From contig DHGC01000001.1 in assembly GCA_002402585.1 (NCBI GenBank), positions 27,924 to 34,161 of the forward strand: 6,238 nt of DNA, in the 5' to 3' direction. Below are positions 1-6,025 of the stretch, one piece after another; the stretch's first letter is position 1; the number at the start of each line of letters is the position of its first letter. The translations under genes were made by a program, and so were the position numbers. The stretch comes from Erysipelotrichaceae bacterium UBA4808 (lineage in GTDB: Bacteria > Bacillota_I > Bacilli_A > Erysipelotrichales > Erysipelotrichaceae). Under the pieces are notes generated by a model, which worked only from the letters and a program-made list of their open reading frames with translations, searched no databases and had not been told where the DNA came from.

Positions 1-654
1 AAGGTTCAACCTTCACCGGATGGTTTGGCTCAAGCCTTCATCTTGGGTGAAGAATTCATTGGCACAGACAGTGTCGCCATGGTTCTCGGGGATAACATCT
101 TCTATGGCAGTGGTTTTGGTCAATTCCTAAAAGAAGCCGTTGAAGTCTCGGAAAAGGGAAACTGTTCCTTATTTGGATACTACGTCCAAGATCCTGAACG
201 CTTCGGCATCGTTGAATTCGATCCGAATGGAAAGGTATTGTCTGTTGAAGAGAAACCTGAACATCCCAAATCGAATTACTGCATCACCGGTCTTTACTTC
301 TATGACAACAGTGTCGTGGAAAAGGCTAAAGGTTTGAAACCATCCAAACGAGGTGAGTTGGAAATCACCGATCTCAATCGTTTGTATCTTGAAGAAGATA
401 AACTCCATGTCCAAGTCTTGGGCAGAGGTTTCGCTTGGTTGGATACGGGTACGATGGATAGTCTCGTCGATGCAGCAGATTTTGTCAGAACCTTGGAGAA
501 ACGACAAGGTTTGAAGATTTCTGCAATTGAAGAAATCGCCTACAATAAAGCTTGGATCACCAAAGATGAGCTGATCGAAGCCGCAAAACGTTATGGGAAA
601 TCACCTTATGGTCAGCACTTGATGGCTGTCGCAGAAGGCAAGATTCTATACTAG
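1..654 (+). CDS. rfbA: Glucose-1-phosphate thymidylyltransferase, 5'-truncated by the window edge
   Basis: Converts glucose 1-phosphate and dTTP to dTDP-glucose, the first step of dTDP-L-rhamnose synthesis in the cytoplasm. The reading frame is open from base 1 (K-V-Q-P-S-P-D-G then L-A-Q-A-F), so the TTG at 25 is an internal leucine and not a start. About 217 residues are present; the family is usually near 290, so roughly 75–80 N-terminal residues, including the GGxGTRL nucleotide-binding loop, lie outside. Visible family motifs, in partial numbering: QPSPDGLAQAF (3–13), LGDNIFYG around D31 (metal-binding Asp of the family), EEKP at 83–86, and WLDTGT with D148 (second metal-binding Asp). 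The common WLDTGTHDSL is WLDTGTMDSL here. Its stop TAG abuts the ribosome binding site of rfbB, so the two are almost certainly co-transcribed. Family assignment is very secure. Confidence 0.97.
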   Translation, partial: KVQPSPDGLAQAFILGEEFIGTDSVAMVLGDNIFYGSGFGQFLKEAVEVSEKGNCSLFGYYVQDPERFGIVEFDPNGKVLSVEEKPEHPKSNYCITGLYFYDNSVVEKAKGLKPSKRGELEITDLNRLYLEEDKLHVQVLGRGFAWLDTGTMDSLVDAADFVRTLEKRQGLKISAIEEIAYNKAWITKDELIEAAKRYGKSPYGQHLMAVAEGKILY

Positions 655-663
655 GGGGACACA

Positions 664-1692
664 ATGAAAATACTCGTAACAGGTGGAGCAGGCTTCATCG
701 GTGGGAATTTTGTCTTGTATATGGTCAATCAGTATCCAGAGGATGTGATTGTCAATTTGGATGCCTTGACCTATGCGGGTAATTTGGAAACATTAAAGAG
801 TGTTGAAGATAAACCCAATTATACGTTTGTTAAAGGGGATATCGCAGATCACACCTTCATCGATCAACTCTTCAAAGATGAACAATTCGATGCGGTTGTG
901 AACTTTGCGGCGGAGAGTCATGTGGATCGTTCGATTGCGGATCCCGGCATCTTCGTTAAGACCAATGTCTTAGGCACCCAAGTCCTTTTGGATGCCAGTA
1001 AGAAGTATGGCGTCAAACGCTATCACCAAGTGAGTACGGATGAAGTCTATGGGGATCTTCCTTTGGATCGCTTGGATCTCTTCTTCACTGAAGAAACGCC
1101 TTTGCATACCTCCAGTCCATACAGTGCATCCAAAGCAGGTGCGGATCTCTTGGTCCTTGCCTATCATCGCACCTTCCAGATGCCTGTGACCATCTCCCGT
1201 TGTTCAAACAACTATGGTCCGTATCACTTCCCAGAAAAGTTGATTCCCTTGATGATTTCAAGAGCGCTCAACAATCAAAGTCTACCGGTGTATGGTAAAG
1301 GTGAGAATGTTCGAGATTGGCTACATGTCTACGATCATTGTGTCGCCATTGACTTGATCCTACGAAACGGACACATCGGCGAAGTCTATAACATTGGTGG
1401 ACATAACGAAAGAACCAACTTGGAAGTCGTTCAAACCATCCTCCGTGAATTGAATAAACCCGAAACATTGATTCAATACGTCACCGATCGCAAAGGTCAC
1501 GACTTACGCTATGCCATCGATCCAACGAAGATTGAAACGGAATTGAACTGGAAACCAAAATACAATTTTGATACCGGCATCAAACAAACCATTCAATGGT
1601 ATCTCGAAAATAAAGAATGGTGGCAGAACATCCTCAGTGGTGAATACAGTCATTACTTCGAAAATCAATATACCGATCTCCATAAAAAATAG
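664..1692 (+). CDS. rfbB: dTDP-glucose 4,6-dehydratase
   Basis: NAD-dependent short-chain dehydrogenase/reductase that turns dTDP-glucose into dTDP-4-keto-6-deoxyglucose, the second step towards dTDP-L-rhamnose; cytoplasmic. At 342 aa it is full length for the family. Seen: N-terminal Rossmann glycine motif GGAGFIG (7–13), FAAESHVDRS (81–90), catalytic T125-D126-E127 in STDEVYG, catalytic Y153 and K157 in SPYSASK, the substrate-site stretch NNYGPYHFPEKLIP (182–195) and RDWLHV (217–222). The ATG is preceded by AGGGGG (653–658), which overlaps the rfbA stop codon, leaving only 9 bases between the genes and suggesting translational coupling. The C-terminal tail (WYLENKEWWQNILSGEY) is typical. 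rfbC and rfbD, needed to finish rhamnose, are not downstream and must be upstream or elsewhere if present. Function is secure. Confidence 0.97.
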   Translation: MKILVTGGAGFIGGNFVLYMVNQYPEDVIVNLDALTYAGNLETLKSVEDKPNYTFVKGDIADHTFIDQLFKDEQFDAVVNFAAESHVDRSIADPGIFVKTNVLGTQVLLDASKKYGVKRYHQVSTDEVYGDLPLDRLDLFFTEETPLHTSSPYSASKAGADLLVLAYHRTFQMPVTISRCSNNYGPYHFPEKLIPLMISRALNNQSLPVYGKGENVRDWLHVYDHCVAIDLILRNGHIGEVYNIGGHNERTNLEVVQTILRELNKPETLIQYVTDRKGHDLRYAIDPTKIETELNWKPKYNFDTGIKQTIQWYLENKEWWQNILSGEYSHYFENQYTDLHKK

Positions 1693-1720
1693 GCAATCCG
1701 TAAGGAATGCCTTTTATTTT
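1691..1720. terminator. Bidirectional intrinsic terminator between convergent genes
   Basis: The arms AGGCAATCC (1691–1699) and GGAATGCCT (1704–1712) form a 9-position stem with one A·A mismatch and a GTAA loop. On the + strand the stem is followed by TTTATTTT (1713–1720), giving a terminator for rfbB. Read on the - strand, the same stem is followed by ATTTTTTATG (complement of 1681–1690), so it can also stop the M23 gene. The first arm uses the AG of the rfbB TAG stop, and the + strand T-tract overlaps the last codon of the opposing gene. Confidence 0.85.
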
Positions 1721-2891
1721 AGATATAGTCCCAAGGATTGACTGGAGAGCCATTCACACGAACTTCAAACTGCAAGTGACTGCCCGTAGCGGATCCTGTC
1801 TTGCCCATTCGTCCAATGAGTTGCCCACCCGAAACGCTATCCCCAACAGAGACATCGAATCCAGATAAATGAATGTAATAGGTTTCTAGACCACCACCAT
1901 GGTCAATGATAATGTAGTTGCCATAGCTATCTGTCCAGGCTGTTTTTGTGACAGTCCCATTCGCATAGGCAAGAATGGAAGTCCCCACCTTATTGGATAT
2001 ATCAATGCCATCATGGAAGCTTCGTTTACCAGAAATAGGATGTGTACGCCAACCGTAATCACTGGAGAGACGACCTGTCGTCACAATGAAATTCGTTCCA
2101 CTGGCTGAACCACTTGCACTTGCCGCAACTACTTTCGTACCAACGAGTACTTCCGCACTGACGGGTTCAAGGACGACAGTTTCGTTAAGCACTGTGATGT
2201 CTTGTTCATAGCCATTTAGGTATGAAATACGATAATCGACTTGTTTGATGCCATCCACACCGTCTTTAACGGTCTTACGGGTGTTGACCAGAAGACTTCC
2301 ATCTTGTTTAGCGATCGTGTCATGATAGATAACTTCATCTTGTGAAGTTTCAAGTGTGACCATCACATCGAGGTAATAGCTACTTCCAGTGATGACGATC
2401 TCATCATTTGGCCAGATATGATCGAGATTCATCGTAGGATTTAAGCGCTCGATTTCAGCCACACTCAAGTTAACATTTTTTGCGATCTTCCAAACATTAT
2501 CGCCTTCCTTTACGGTGTATATTTGCTCAGTTGCCTTTTGGTGTCGCAGTTTCAAATAGAGATTGTCGATTATATTCAGTTGTGTCCGTTCAACTTGAAC
2601 TGGAACGATTTCAATGTTCTGTTTGAAACGCACATCCACAACACTGGTTTTCTCATTGAGCTCAGGTGTCATGCTTGAGCTAAAATCTTCTAGTGCCTTG
2701 GCAATCTGGGTGACACTTTCTAAAACAAACCAGGTTTCCCCATCGACGATGAGTTCATAGGCACTTACTTTAGTTTGTGTCTCCATGGCTCTGATGCTTG
2801 TAAACCCTGATAAAATAAAGAAAAGACCCAACATGGCAAGACTGAATAATCGCTTGCCTTGAGATCTTTTATGTTTGTGTGTGTTTTTCAT
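1719..2891 (-). CDS. Secreted LysM–G5–M23 peptidase-family cell-wall protein
   Basis: Predicted exported peptidoglycan-binding protein with a lysostaphin/LytM-type (M23) endopeptidase domain. Numbering is from the chosen start (390 aa). A basic n-region (KHKRSQGKR) and a hydrophobic stretch at about 15–30 form a signal peptide, with possible cleavage after A35. An N-terminal region of unknown fold follows. LysM is at about 125–168 (YTVKEGDNVWKIA to NDEIVI), G5 at about 173–251 and an Ala/Ser/Gly linker at 257–267. M23 is at about 270–387, with H293 and D297 (HDGID), H341 (YYIHLS) and H372 in SHLQFEV. The usual HxH zinc-binding motif is HLQ, so Q374 replaces a zinc ligand and activity is uncertain. 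Start: the ATG at 2891 has GGAG (2902–2905) 10 bases upstream. The longer ATG at 2912 has no ribosome binding site and sits about 3 bases from the predicted transcript start. No gene symbol can be assigned. Confidence 0.93.
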   Translation of the reverse strand: MKNTHKHKRSQGKRLFSLAMLGLFFILSGFTSIRAMETQTKVSAYELIVDGETWFVLESVTQIAKALEDFSSSMTPELNEKTSVVDVRFKQNIEIVPVQVERTQLNIIDNLYLKLRHQKATEQIYTVKEGDNVWKIAKNVNLSVAEIERLNPTMNLDHIWPNDEIVITGSSYYLDVMVTLETSQDEVIYHDTIAKQDGSLLVNTRKTVKDGVDGIKQVDYRISYLNGYEQDITVLNETVVLEPVSAEVLVGTKVVAASASGSASGTNFIVTTGRLSSDYGWRTHPISGKRSFHDGIDISNKVGTSILAYANGTVTKTAWTDSYGNYIIIDHGGGLETYYIHLSGFDVSVGDSVSGGQLIGRMGKTGSATGSHLQFEVRVNGSPVNPWDYI

Positions 2892-2921
2892 TAATAAAGA
2901 ACTCCGATTCATAATGCCCGT

Positions 2922-2950
2922 ATTATAACAAGCTCTTTAGGATATGAACA
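2922..2950 (-). promoter_or_regulatory. Extended -10 promoter for the M23 gene
   Basis: On the - strand, TGTTATAAT (2930–2922) is a perfect extended -10 (TGnTATAAT). A weak -35, TGTTCA (2950–2945, 3 of 6 matches to TTGACA), lies 17 bases upstream. Transcription would begin near 2915, about 24 bases before the ATG at 2891 and ahead of its GGAG. This placement supports the shorter start for the gene. Confidence 0.7.
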
Positions 2951-2969
2951 CCCCTAAAATAGACATTTA

Positions 2970-2989
2970 TTGTGAAATTTGTGACACAA
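2970..2989. promoter_or_regulatory. Possible regulator-binding motif (TTGTGA repeat and TTGTGACACAA palindrome)
   Basis: TTGTGA occurs at 2970–2975 and again at 2979–2984. The second copy is part of the perfect palindrome TTGTG-A-CACAA (2979–2989). Such half-sites resemble those of Rex or CRP/FNR-family regulators, but the match to either full consensus is incomplete. The centre lies about 60–65 bases upstream of the predicted start of M23 transcription, a plausible activator position. Tentative. Confidence 0.25.
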
Positions 2990-3000
2990 TTTTTTATAAT

Positions 3001-3030
3001 TAGAGACATAATTTTAATATTATGTCTCTA
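3001..3030. repeat. Perfect 12-bp inverted repeat with 6-base loop
   Basis: TAGAGACATAAT (3001–3012) and ATTATGTCTCTA (3019–3030) are exact reverse complements separated by TTTAAT. The repeat sits between the whiA operon end and the promoter of the M23 gene. Neither strand has a run of T directly after the stem, so it is not a standard intrinsic terminator. It could be a 3'-end stabilising hairpin for the whiA operon transcript or a protein-binding operator. Confidence 0.8.
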
Positions 3031-3052
3031 TATGATTCTTATCGTTATAAAT

Positions 3053-3136
3053 CTAAAAAAAGCTCTTGATTAAGAAATAAAGGATGAAACCTAGGGCAAT
3101 CCCTAAGAATGCTTTAAAAAAAGATTGATTTTTCAT
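3053..3136 (-). CDS. 27-residue single-helix membrane protein, unannotated small ORF
   Basis: A 27-codon frame with an ATG start and TAG stop. It begins M-K-N-Q-S-F-F-K, continues as a hydrophobic stretch (AFLGIALGFILYFLI) and ends K-S-F-F. This is a short basic N-terminus, one predicted transmembrane helix and a basic/aromatic end. The start is well supported: AGGAA (3146–3142) lies 5 bases upstream and overlaps the whiA TAG stop, so translation is probably coupled to whiA. It occupies the position behind whiA that crh holds in Bacillus subtilis, but it has no HPr-like features. I do not recognise a family and assign no function. Position, ribosome binding site and composition argue that it is a real gene; expression is unproven. 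Confidence 0.7.
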   Translation of the reverse strand: MKNQSFFKAFLGIALGFILYFLIKSFF

Positions 3137-3144
3137 GTGTGTTC

Positions 3145-4062
3145 CTATTGTTGGATCAATTTAGCCAAACGATGTTTCATACCGGACTTACTGATCGGTT
3201 TTTCATACTGAATCTCATATTTTTCACAAAGTTCATTTAAACTCGCTTCAGGATAAGCCAATCTCAGTTCCGCGACCTCTTTCAATTTAGGCTCAAGTTC
3301 CACATAGCGTCCTTCATCGATCAAATGCCGAATAACTTCAAGTTGATCATTAGCCGCAGCCATGGTTTTCATGACATTCGCAACTTCACAATTATCCAAG
3401 CGTGTCAGGTTATTGTGAAAGTCACGTTGGATGCGGATGTCTTCAAAATCCAAAACGGCATTGTTTGCTTGAACCATGCGTAGAAAATCTGATATTTTTT
3501 CGGATGCCTTGAGATAAACGACATGTTGTTTGCGACGTAGGATATATTTCGCACCTAAGTCAAAACGATTCATGATCGATTGGATGTAATTCGCGTGATT
3601 GATATCTTGGGTAACGATCTCACAGTGATAATTGGATTTCTTAGGCGAGTTGATGCTTCCAGCAGCCAAGAAAGCCCCAGCTAGATAAGCTCGTGCGCAA
3701 CACTCTTTCCTAACGATGGCTTTAGTGGGATGTGAGGTTAAACCTTGAGCATTCCATAAGCCGAGTGCTGTTAAGATCTCAGTCACTTTGGTAAGTACTT
3801 GGATTTCATAGACATTATTCTTCTTAAGATTCATGCGTTTCATCACAGATAGATTCATCTTTGGTGCGAATTGTTCCTTCATCAACTTAAAAGCCCGTTT
3901 TGCGGTTGTGGCATTCTCAGTTTTAATCGATAAAACAAGATTTTGGTTACGAATGACCATGGAAGAACTCAATTGAATCAGAGCTGCGGTTTCCGCTTTC
4001 TGACAACAGGCTTTGAGCTCCACATTGGCAATTTCATGTTTTACTTCTTGTGTGAATGACAT
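3145..4062 (-). CDS. whiA: DNA-binding protein WhiA
   Basis: WhiA family protein: two domains related to LAGLIDADG homing endonucleases plus a C-terminal helix-turn-helix. It regulates sporulation in actinobacteria; in Bacillus it affects division and chromosome segregation. At 305 aa it is close to full length. Seen: an N-terminal region starting SFTQEVKHEIA, the core CCARAYLAGAFLAAGSINSP (121–140) with a degenerate LAGLIDADG helix lacking the catalytic acid, followed by NYHCEI (144–149). The C-terminal HTH spans about 262–303 (RLAYPEASLNEL, then PISKSGMKHRL at 289–299). The turn between these two parts seems a few residues longer than in homologues I recall. The ATG is one base after the yvcK stop (TGA-A-ATG), with AAAGG inside the yvcK end as ribosome binding site. 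It is the third gene of the rapZ operon, and its stop is followed by the 27-aa gene. Confidence 0.97.
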   Translation of the reverse strand: MSFTQEVKHEIANVELKACCQKAETAALIQLSSSMVIRNQNLVLSIKTENATTAKRAFKLMKEQFAPKMNLSVMKRMNLKKNNVYEIQVLTKVTEILTALGLWNAQGLTSHPTKAIVRKECCARAYLAGAFLAAGSINSPKKSNYHCEIVTQDINHANYIQSIMNRFDLGAKYILRRKQHVVYLKASEKISDFLRMVQANNAVLDFEDIRIQRDFHNNLTRLDNCEVANVMKTMAAANDQLEVIRHLIDEGRYVELEPKLKEVAELRLAYPEASLNELCEKYEIQYEKPISKSGMKHRLAKLIQQ

Positions 4063-4063
4063 T

Positions 4064-5035
4064 TCAACGAACCTTTCTAAACAATTCTTCTAAGACATCA
4101 CGAATCTTGTTTGGGTCATGACGAACCCGTTCCGTATCAAATTTTAAAAGTTTCTTCTTGATGAGTTTATAATCGTGTTCCTTGGCTTTGATTTGAACAG
4201 GAAAGGCTTCACGATCCACATAACGAACAAGGACAGATGTTGGGATGATGTCATTCGCATAGATGACCACATCCATCTTGACCTGTGCATGTTGCTCAAT
4301 GGCTTGGACATGATCCTCTAGTCCATAACCCTCCGTTTCACCGGGCTGACTCATCGCATTAGCCACATAAACCTTTTGTCCTTTATTGTTCTGTAAAGCT
4401 TTACGGATCTCCGGAATGATCACATTCGGGCAGATGCTCGTATAAATGCTCCCGATTCCAAAGATGATCACATCAGCTTGTTCAATGGCATTCACCGCTT
4501 CCTTGGTTGCTTTAACAGGCACATCATAAAAAACTTCGAGGATACGATGGCGGCTTGTGGGGATATTGCTTTCCCCTTTGACGATGGTCCCATCTTCCAT
4601 TCTGGCTAAAAGTCGGACCACTTGATGCGTTGAAGGAACGATGTCCCCTTTTACATTCAAGACTTTTGAGATGGTGGTCACCGCATCCATGAAACTGCCT
4701 GTTTTCTTTGTGAGAGCAGTAAGAATGATGTTTCCTAGATTATGTCCAACCAGTTCATTTTCTGCACCTAATTCTGCAGCTTCATCTTTTTCAAAGCGAT
4801 AGCTCATTAGGATTGACATTAAGCTTTCACTCTCAGCCAAAGCAATCATGACACTGCGAATATCACCCATGGCAGGAATATGATACGCACGACGCAAACG
4901 ACCCGTACTTCCACCATCATCCGCAACGGTCACAATAGCTGTGATGTCCACATTTTCAATTTGCTTCAAACCTCTTAAAATGGTTGATTGGCCAGTCCCC
5001 CCACCAATAACCACGACTTTTAAATTACGTTCCAT
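4064..5035 (-). CDS. yvcK: YvcK/CofD-like gluconeogenesis factor
   Basis: UPF0052/CofD-like protein. In Bacillus subtilis YvcK is required for growth on gluconeogenic carbon sources and for normal cell shape, and binds UDP-GlcNAc. Its fold relates to 2-phospho-L-lactate transferase, but no such reaction is implied here. At 323 aa it has the normal family length. Motifs seen: GGGTGQS (11–17), TVADDGGSTGRLRR (36–49), GDIRS (57–61), GHNLGN (97–102), FGIGSIYTS (192–200, usually GPGSLYTS) and QPGETEGY (230–237). I chose the ATG at 5035 because GGAG (5044–5041) lies 5 bases upstream and the protein then begins directly before the first beta strand (MERNLKVVVIGGG). A longer frame from 5068 would overlap rapZ and add 11 unlike-family residues. 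The gap to the rapZ stop is 2 bases, and the ribosome binding site is inside the last rapZ codons. Confidence 0.96.
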   Translation of the reverse strand: MERNLKVVVIGGGTGQSTILRGLKQIENVDITAIVTVADDGGSTGRLRRAYHIPAMGDIRSVMIALAESESLMSILMSYRFEKDEAAELGAENELVGHNLGNIILTALTKKTGSFMDAVTTISKVLNVKGDIVPSTHQVVRLLARMEDGTIVKGESNIPTSRHRILEVFYDVPVKATKEAVNAIEQADVIIFGIGSIYTSICPNVIIPEIRKALQNNKGQKVYVANAMSQPGETEGYGLEDHVQAIEQHAQVKMDVVIYANDIIPTSVLVRYVDREAFPVQIKAKEHDYKLIKKKLLKFDTERVRHDPNKIRDVLEELFRKVR

Positions 5036-5037
5036 AC

Positions 5038-5892
5038 TTACTCCAGATCGCGATGATCCTTGAAACAACGATATTCTTTTCCATAATTCTCATACGCCCA
5101 GTTGACTAAGGAAACAGAACGATGTTTCCCTCCTGTACACCCAATGGCTACGGTAAAGTGATTCTTTCCTTCACGGATGTACTCTTTAAACGCATAGTCT
5201 AAAAATGATTTTAGCTTCTTAATGAAACGTTGTGTTTCTTTCTTCTCAATCACATAGTCATATACAGGTTTATCGTTTCCCGTGAGTTCTCTGAGTTCTT
5301 CATTCCAGTATGGATTTGGGAGGAAGCGGACATCAAAGACGAGGTCCGCATCCATCGGTAGCCCGTTCTTATAACCAAAGGAAATAAAACTGATTGAAAA
5401 CGGCGCTCTTTCATTAATCGCAAAGACTTGATTCAAACGTTGTTTAAGCTCAGTCGCATTCAGATGTGAAGTTTCCACAACCATGCAGTTCTGCTCTTTT
5501 AGATTGCTTAACATATCACGTTCAACTTGAATACTGTCTTCAAGGGTCTGTGCTTGTTGAGATAGAATCATCGGGTGTGTTCGACGTGTGAACTTATAGC
5601 GTTTTAATAGCTCTGTATGGCTCGCTTCCAATAAGATGATTTGCAGATCGATATCCAAAATGCCAAATGTCTGCTTAAATGCGTTGAAGTCGATCAGATT
5701 GGTCGACAACGCTAGATTTTGAAAACGTGGATCATCATGACGTATGATGATTTCCAATAAATCAGGTAAAAGTTTTACTGGAAATTGATCCATACAATGA
5801 TAGCCCATATCCTCCAAAATCCCCATGGCTGTGGTTTTACCAGCACCAGACATTCCAGATACCAAAATGACGCGATGTTTCTTTTGACTCAT
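5038..5892 (-). CDS. rapZ: RNase adapter / nucleotide-binding protein RapZ (YvcJ)
   Basis: P-loop protein of the RapZ/YvcJ family. In Escherichia coli RapZ directs RNase E to the sRNA GlmZ and so tunes glucosamine-6-phosphate synthesis; in Bacillus YvcJ binds and hydrolyses nucleotides, with a less clear role. At 284 aa it is full length. Seen: Walker A GMSGAGKTT (13–21), LEDMGYHCMDQFP (26–38, usual form LEDLG-Y-C-VDNLP), RRTHPM (103–108), FDVRFLPNPYW (186–196) and the C-terminal signature GCTGGKHRS (251–259). The ATG at 5892 is preferred over a TTG two codons upstream because AAAGAGG (5905–5899) lies 6 bases before it. It is the first gene of the rapZ–yvcK–whiA–small-protein operon and is separated from trxB by a terminator. 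The GlmZ-adapter role is known only from enterobacteria and should not be assumed here. Confidence 0.96.
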   Translation of the reverse strand: MSQKKHRVILVSGMSGAGKTTAMGILEDMGYHCMDQFPVKLLPDLLEIIIRHDDPRFQNLALSTNLIDFNAFKQTFGILDIDLQIILLEASHTELLKRYKFTRRTHPMILSQQAQTLEDSIQVERDMLSNLKEQNCMVVETSHLNATELKQRLNQVFAINERAPFSISFISFGYKNGLPMDADLVFDVRFLPNPYWNEELRELTGNDKPVYDYVIEKKETQRFIKKLKSFLDYAFKEYIREGKNHFTVAIGCTGGKHRSVSLVNWAYENYGKEYRCFKDHRDLE

Positions 5893-5910
5893 GTTCAACC
5901 TCTTTGTTTC

Positions 5911-5939
5911 ATTCTACCACGCATCCGGGTGGTCCTCAA
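5911..5939 (-). promoter_or_regulatory. Sigma-A-like promoter for the rapZ operon
   Basis: On the - strand, TTGAGG (5939–5934) and TAGAAT (5916–5911) are separated by exactly 17 bases, matching TTGACA/TATAAT at 4 of 6 and 5 of 6 positions. Transcription would start near 5904, leaving a leader of only about 12 bases that just includes the ribosome binding site. That is short, so the call is moderate. An inverted repeat fills the spacer. Confidence 0.55.
5916..5933. repeat. Short inverted repeat inside the rapZ promoter spacer, possible operator
   Basis: ACCAC (5916–5920) and GTGGT (5929–5933) are exact reverse complements separated by 8 bases. They sit within the 17-base gap between the candidate -35 and -10 elements. 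A regulator bound here would block RNA polymerase. Five-base arms can occur by chance, so this is only a candidate. Confidence 0.3.
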
Positions 5940-5970
5940 GTTCTCTAATCTCAATCGTTAAAGCGTGACG

Positions 5971-6014
5971 AAAATAAAAGACTTACATTCATGTTTTAAC
6001 ATGCGTGTAAGTCT
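5971..6014 (-). terminator. Intrinsic terminator of trxB
   Basis: Read on the - strand, AGACTTACA (6014–6006) pairs perfectly with TGTAAGTCT (5987–5979). Inside are a two-base mismatch and a further CATG/CATG-centred stem. The hairpin is followed at once by TTTATTTT (5978–5971). It begins 11 bases after the trxB stop and so separates trxB from the rapZ operon. On the + strand there is no T-run after the stem. Confidence 0.9.
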
Positions 6015-6025
6015 AAATTGATTCG

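Noticed and set aside
25..27. TTG at 25 as the start of rfbA
   Set aside because: The frame is open upstream and encodes conserved rfbA residues (QPSPDG), so the gene is cut by the window edge and TTG is an internal Leu codon.
1899..2108. A 69-codon + strand frame inside the M23 gene
   Set aside because: It is antisense to the conserved M23 domain, has no supporting ribosome binding site or family resemblance, and is a shadow of the real gene.
2995..3000. TATAAT on the + strand that could drive an RNA starting at the palindrome, antisense to whiA
   Set aside because: No -35 at 16–18 bases, no T-run after the hairpin to define a small RNA, and TATAAT is frequent in such AT-rich DNA.
2944..3003. 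A 19-codon + strand frame beginning M-N-T-P-K-I-D and containing C-E-I-C
   Set aside because: The only AGGA is one base from the ATG, the frame overlaps the promoter region of the M23 gene, and it ends at the edge of the palindrome. The Cys pair is probably coincidental.
3022..3069. A 15-codon + strand frame starting at the ATG inside the right palindrome arm
   Set aside because: No ribosome binding site, and it runs antisense through the better supported 27-aa gene.
5036..5068. Longer yvcK start overlapping rapZ
   Set aside because: It would add 11 residues before the conserved N-terminus, whereas the ATG at 5035 has a GGAG at correct spacing.
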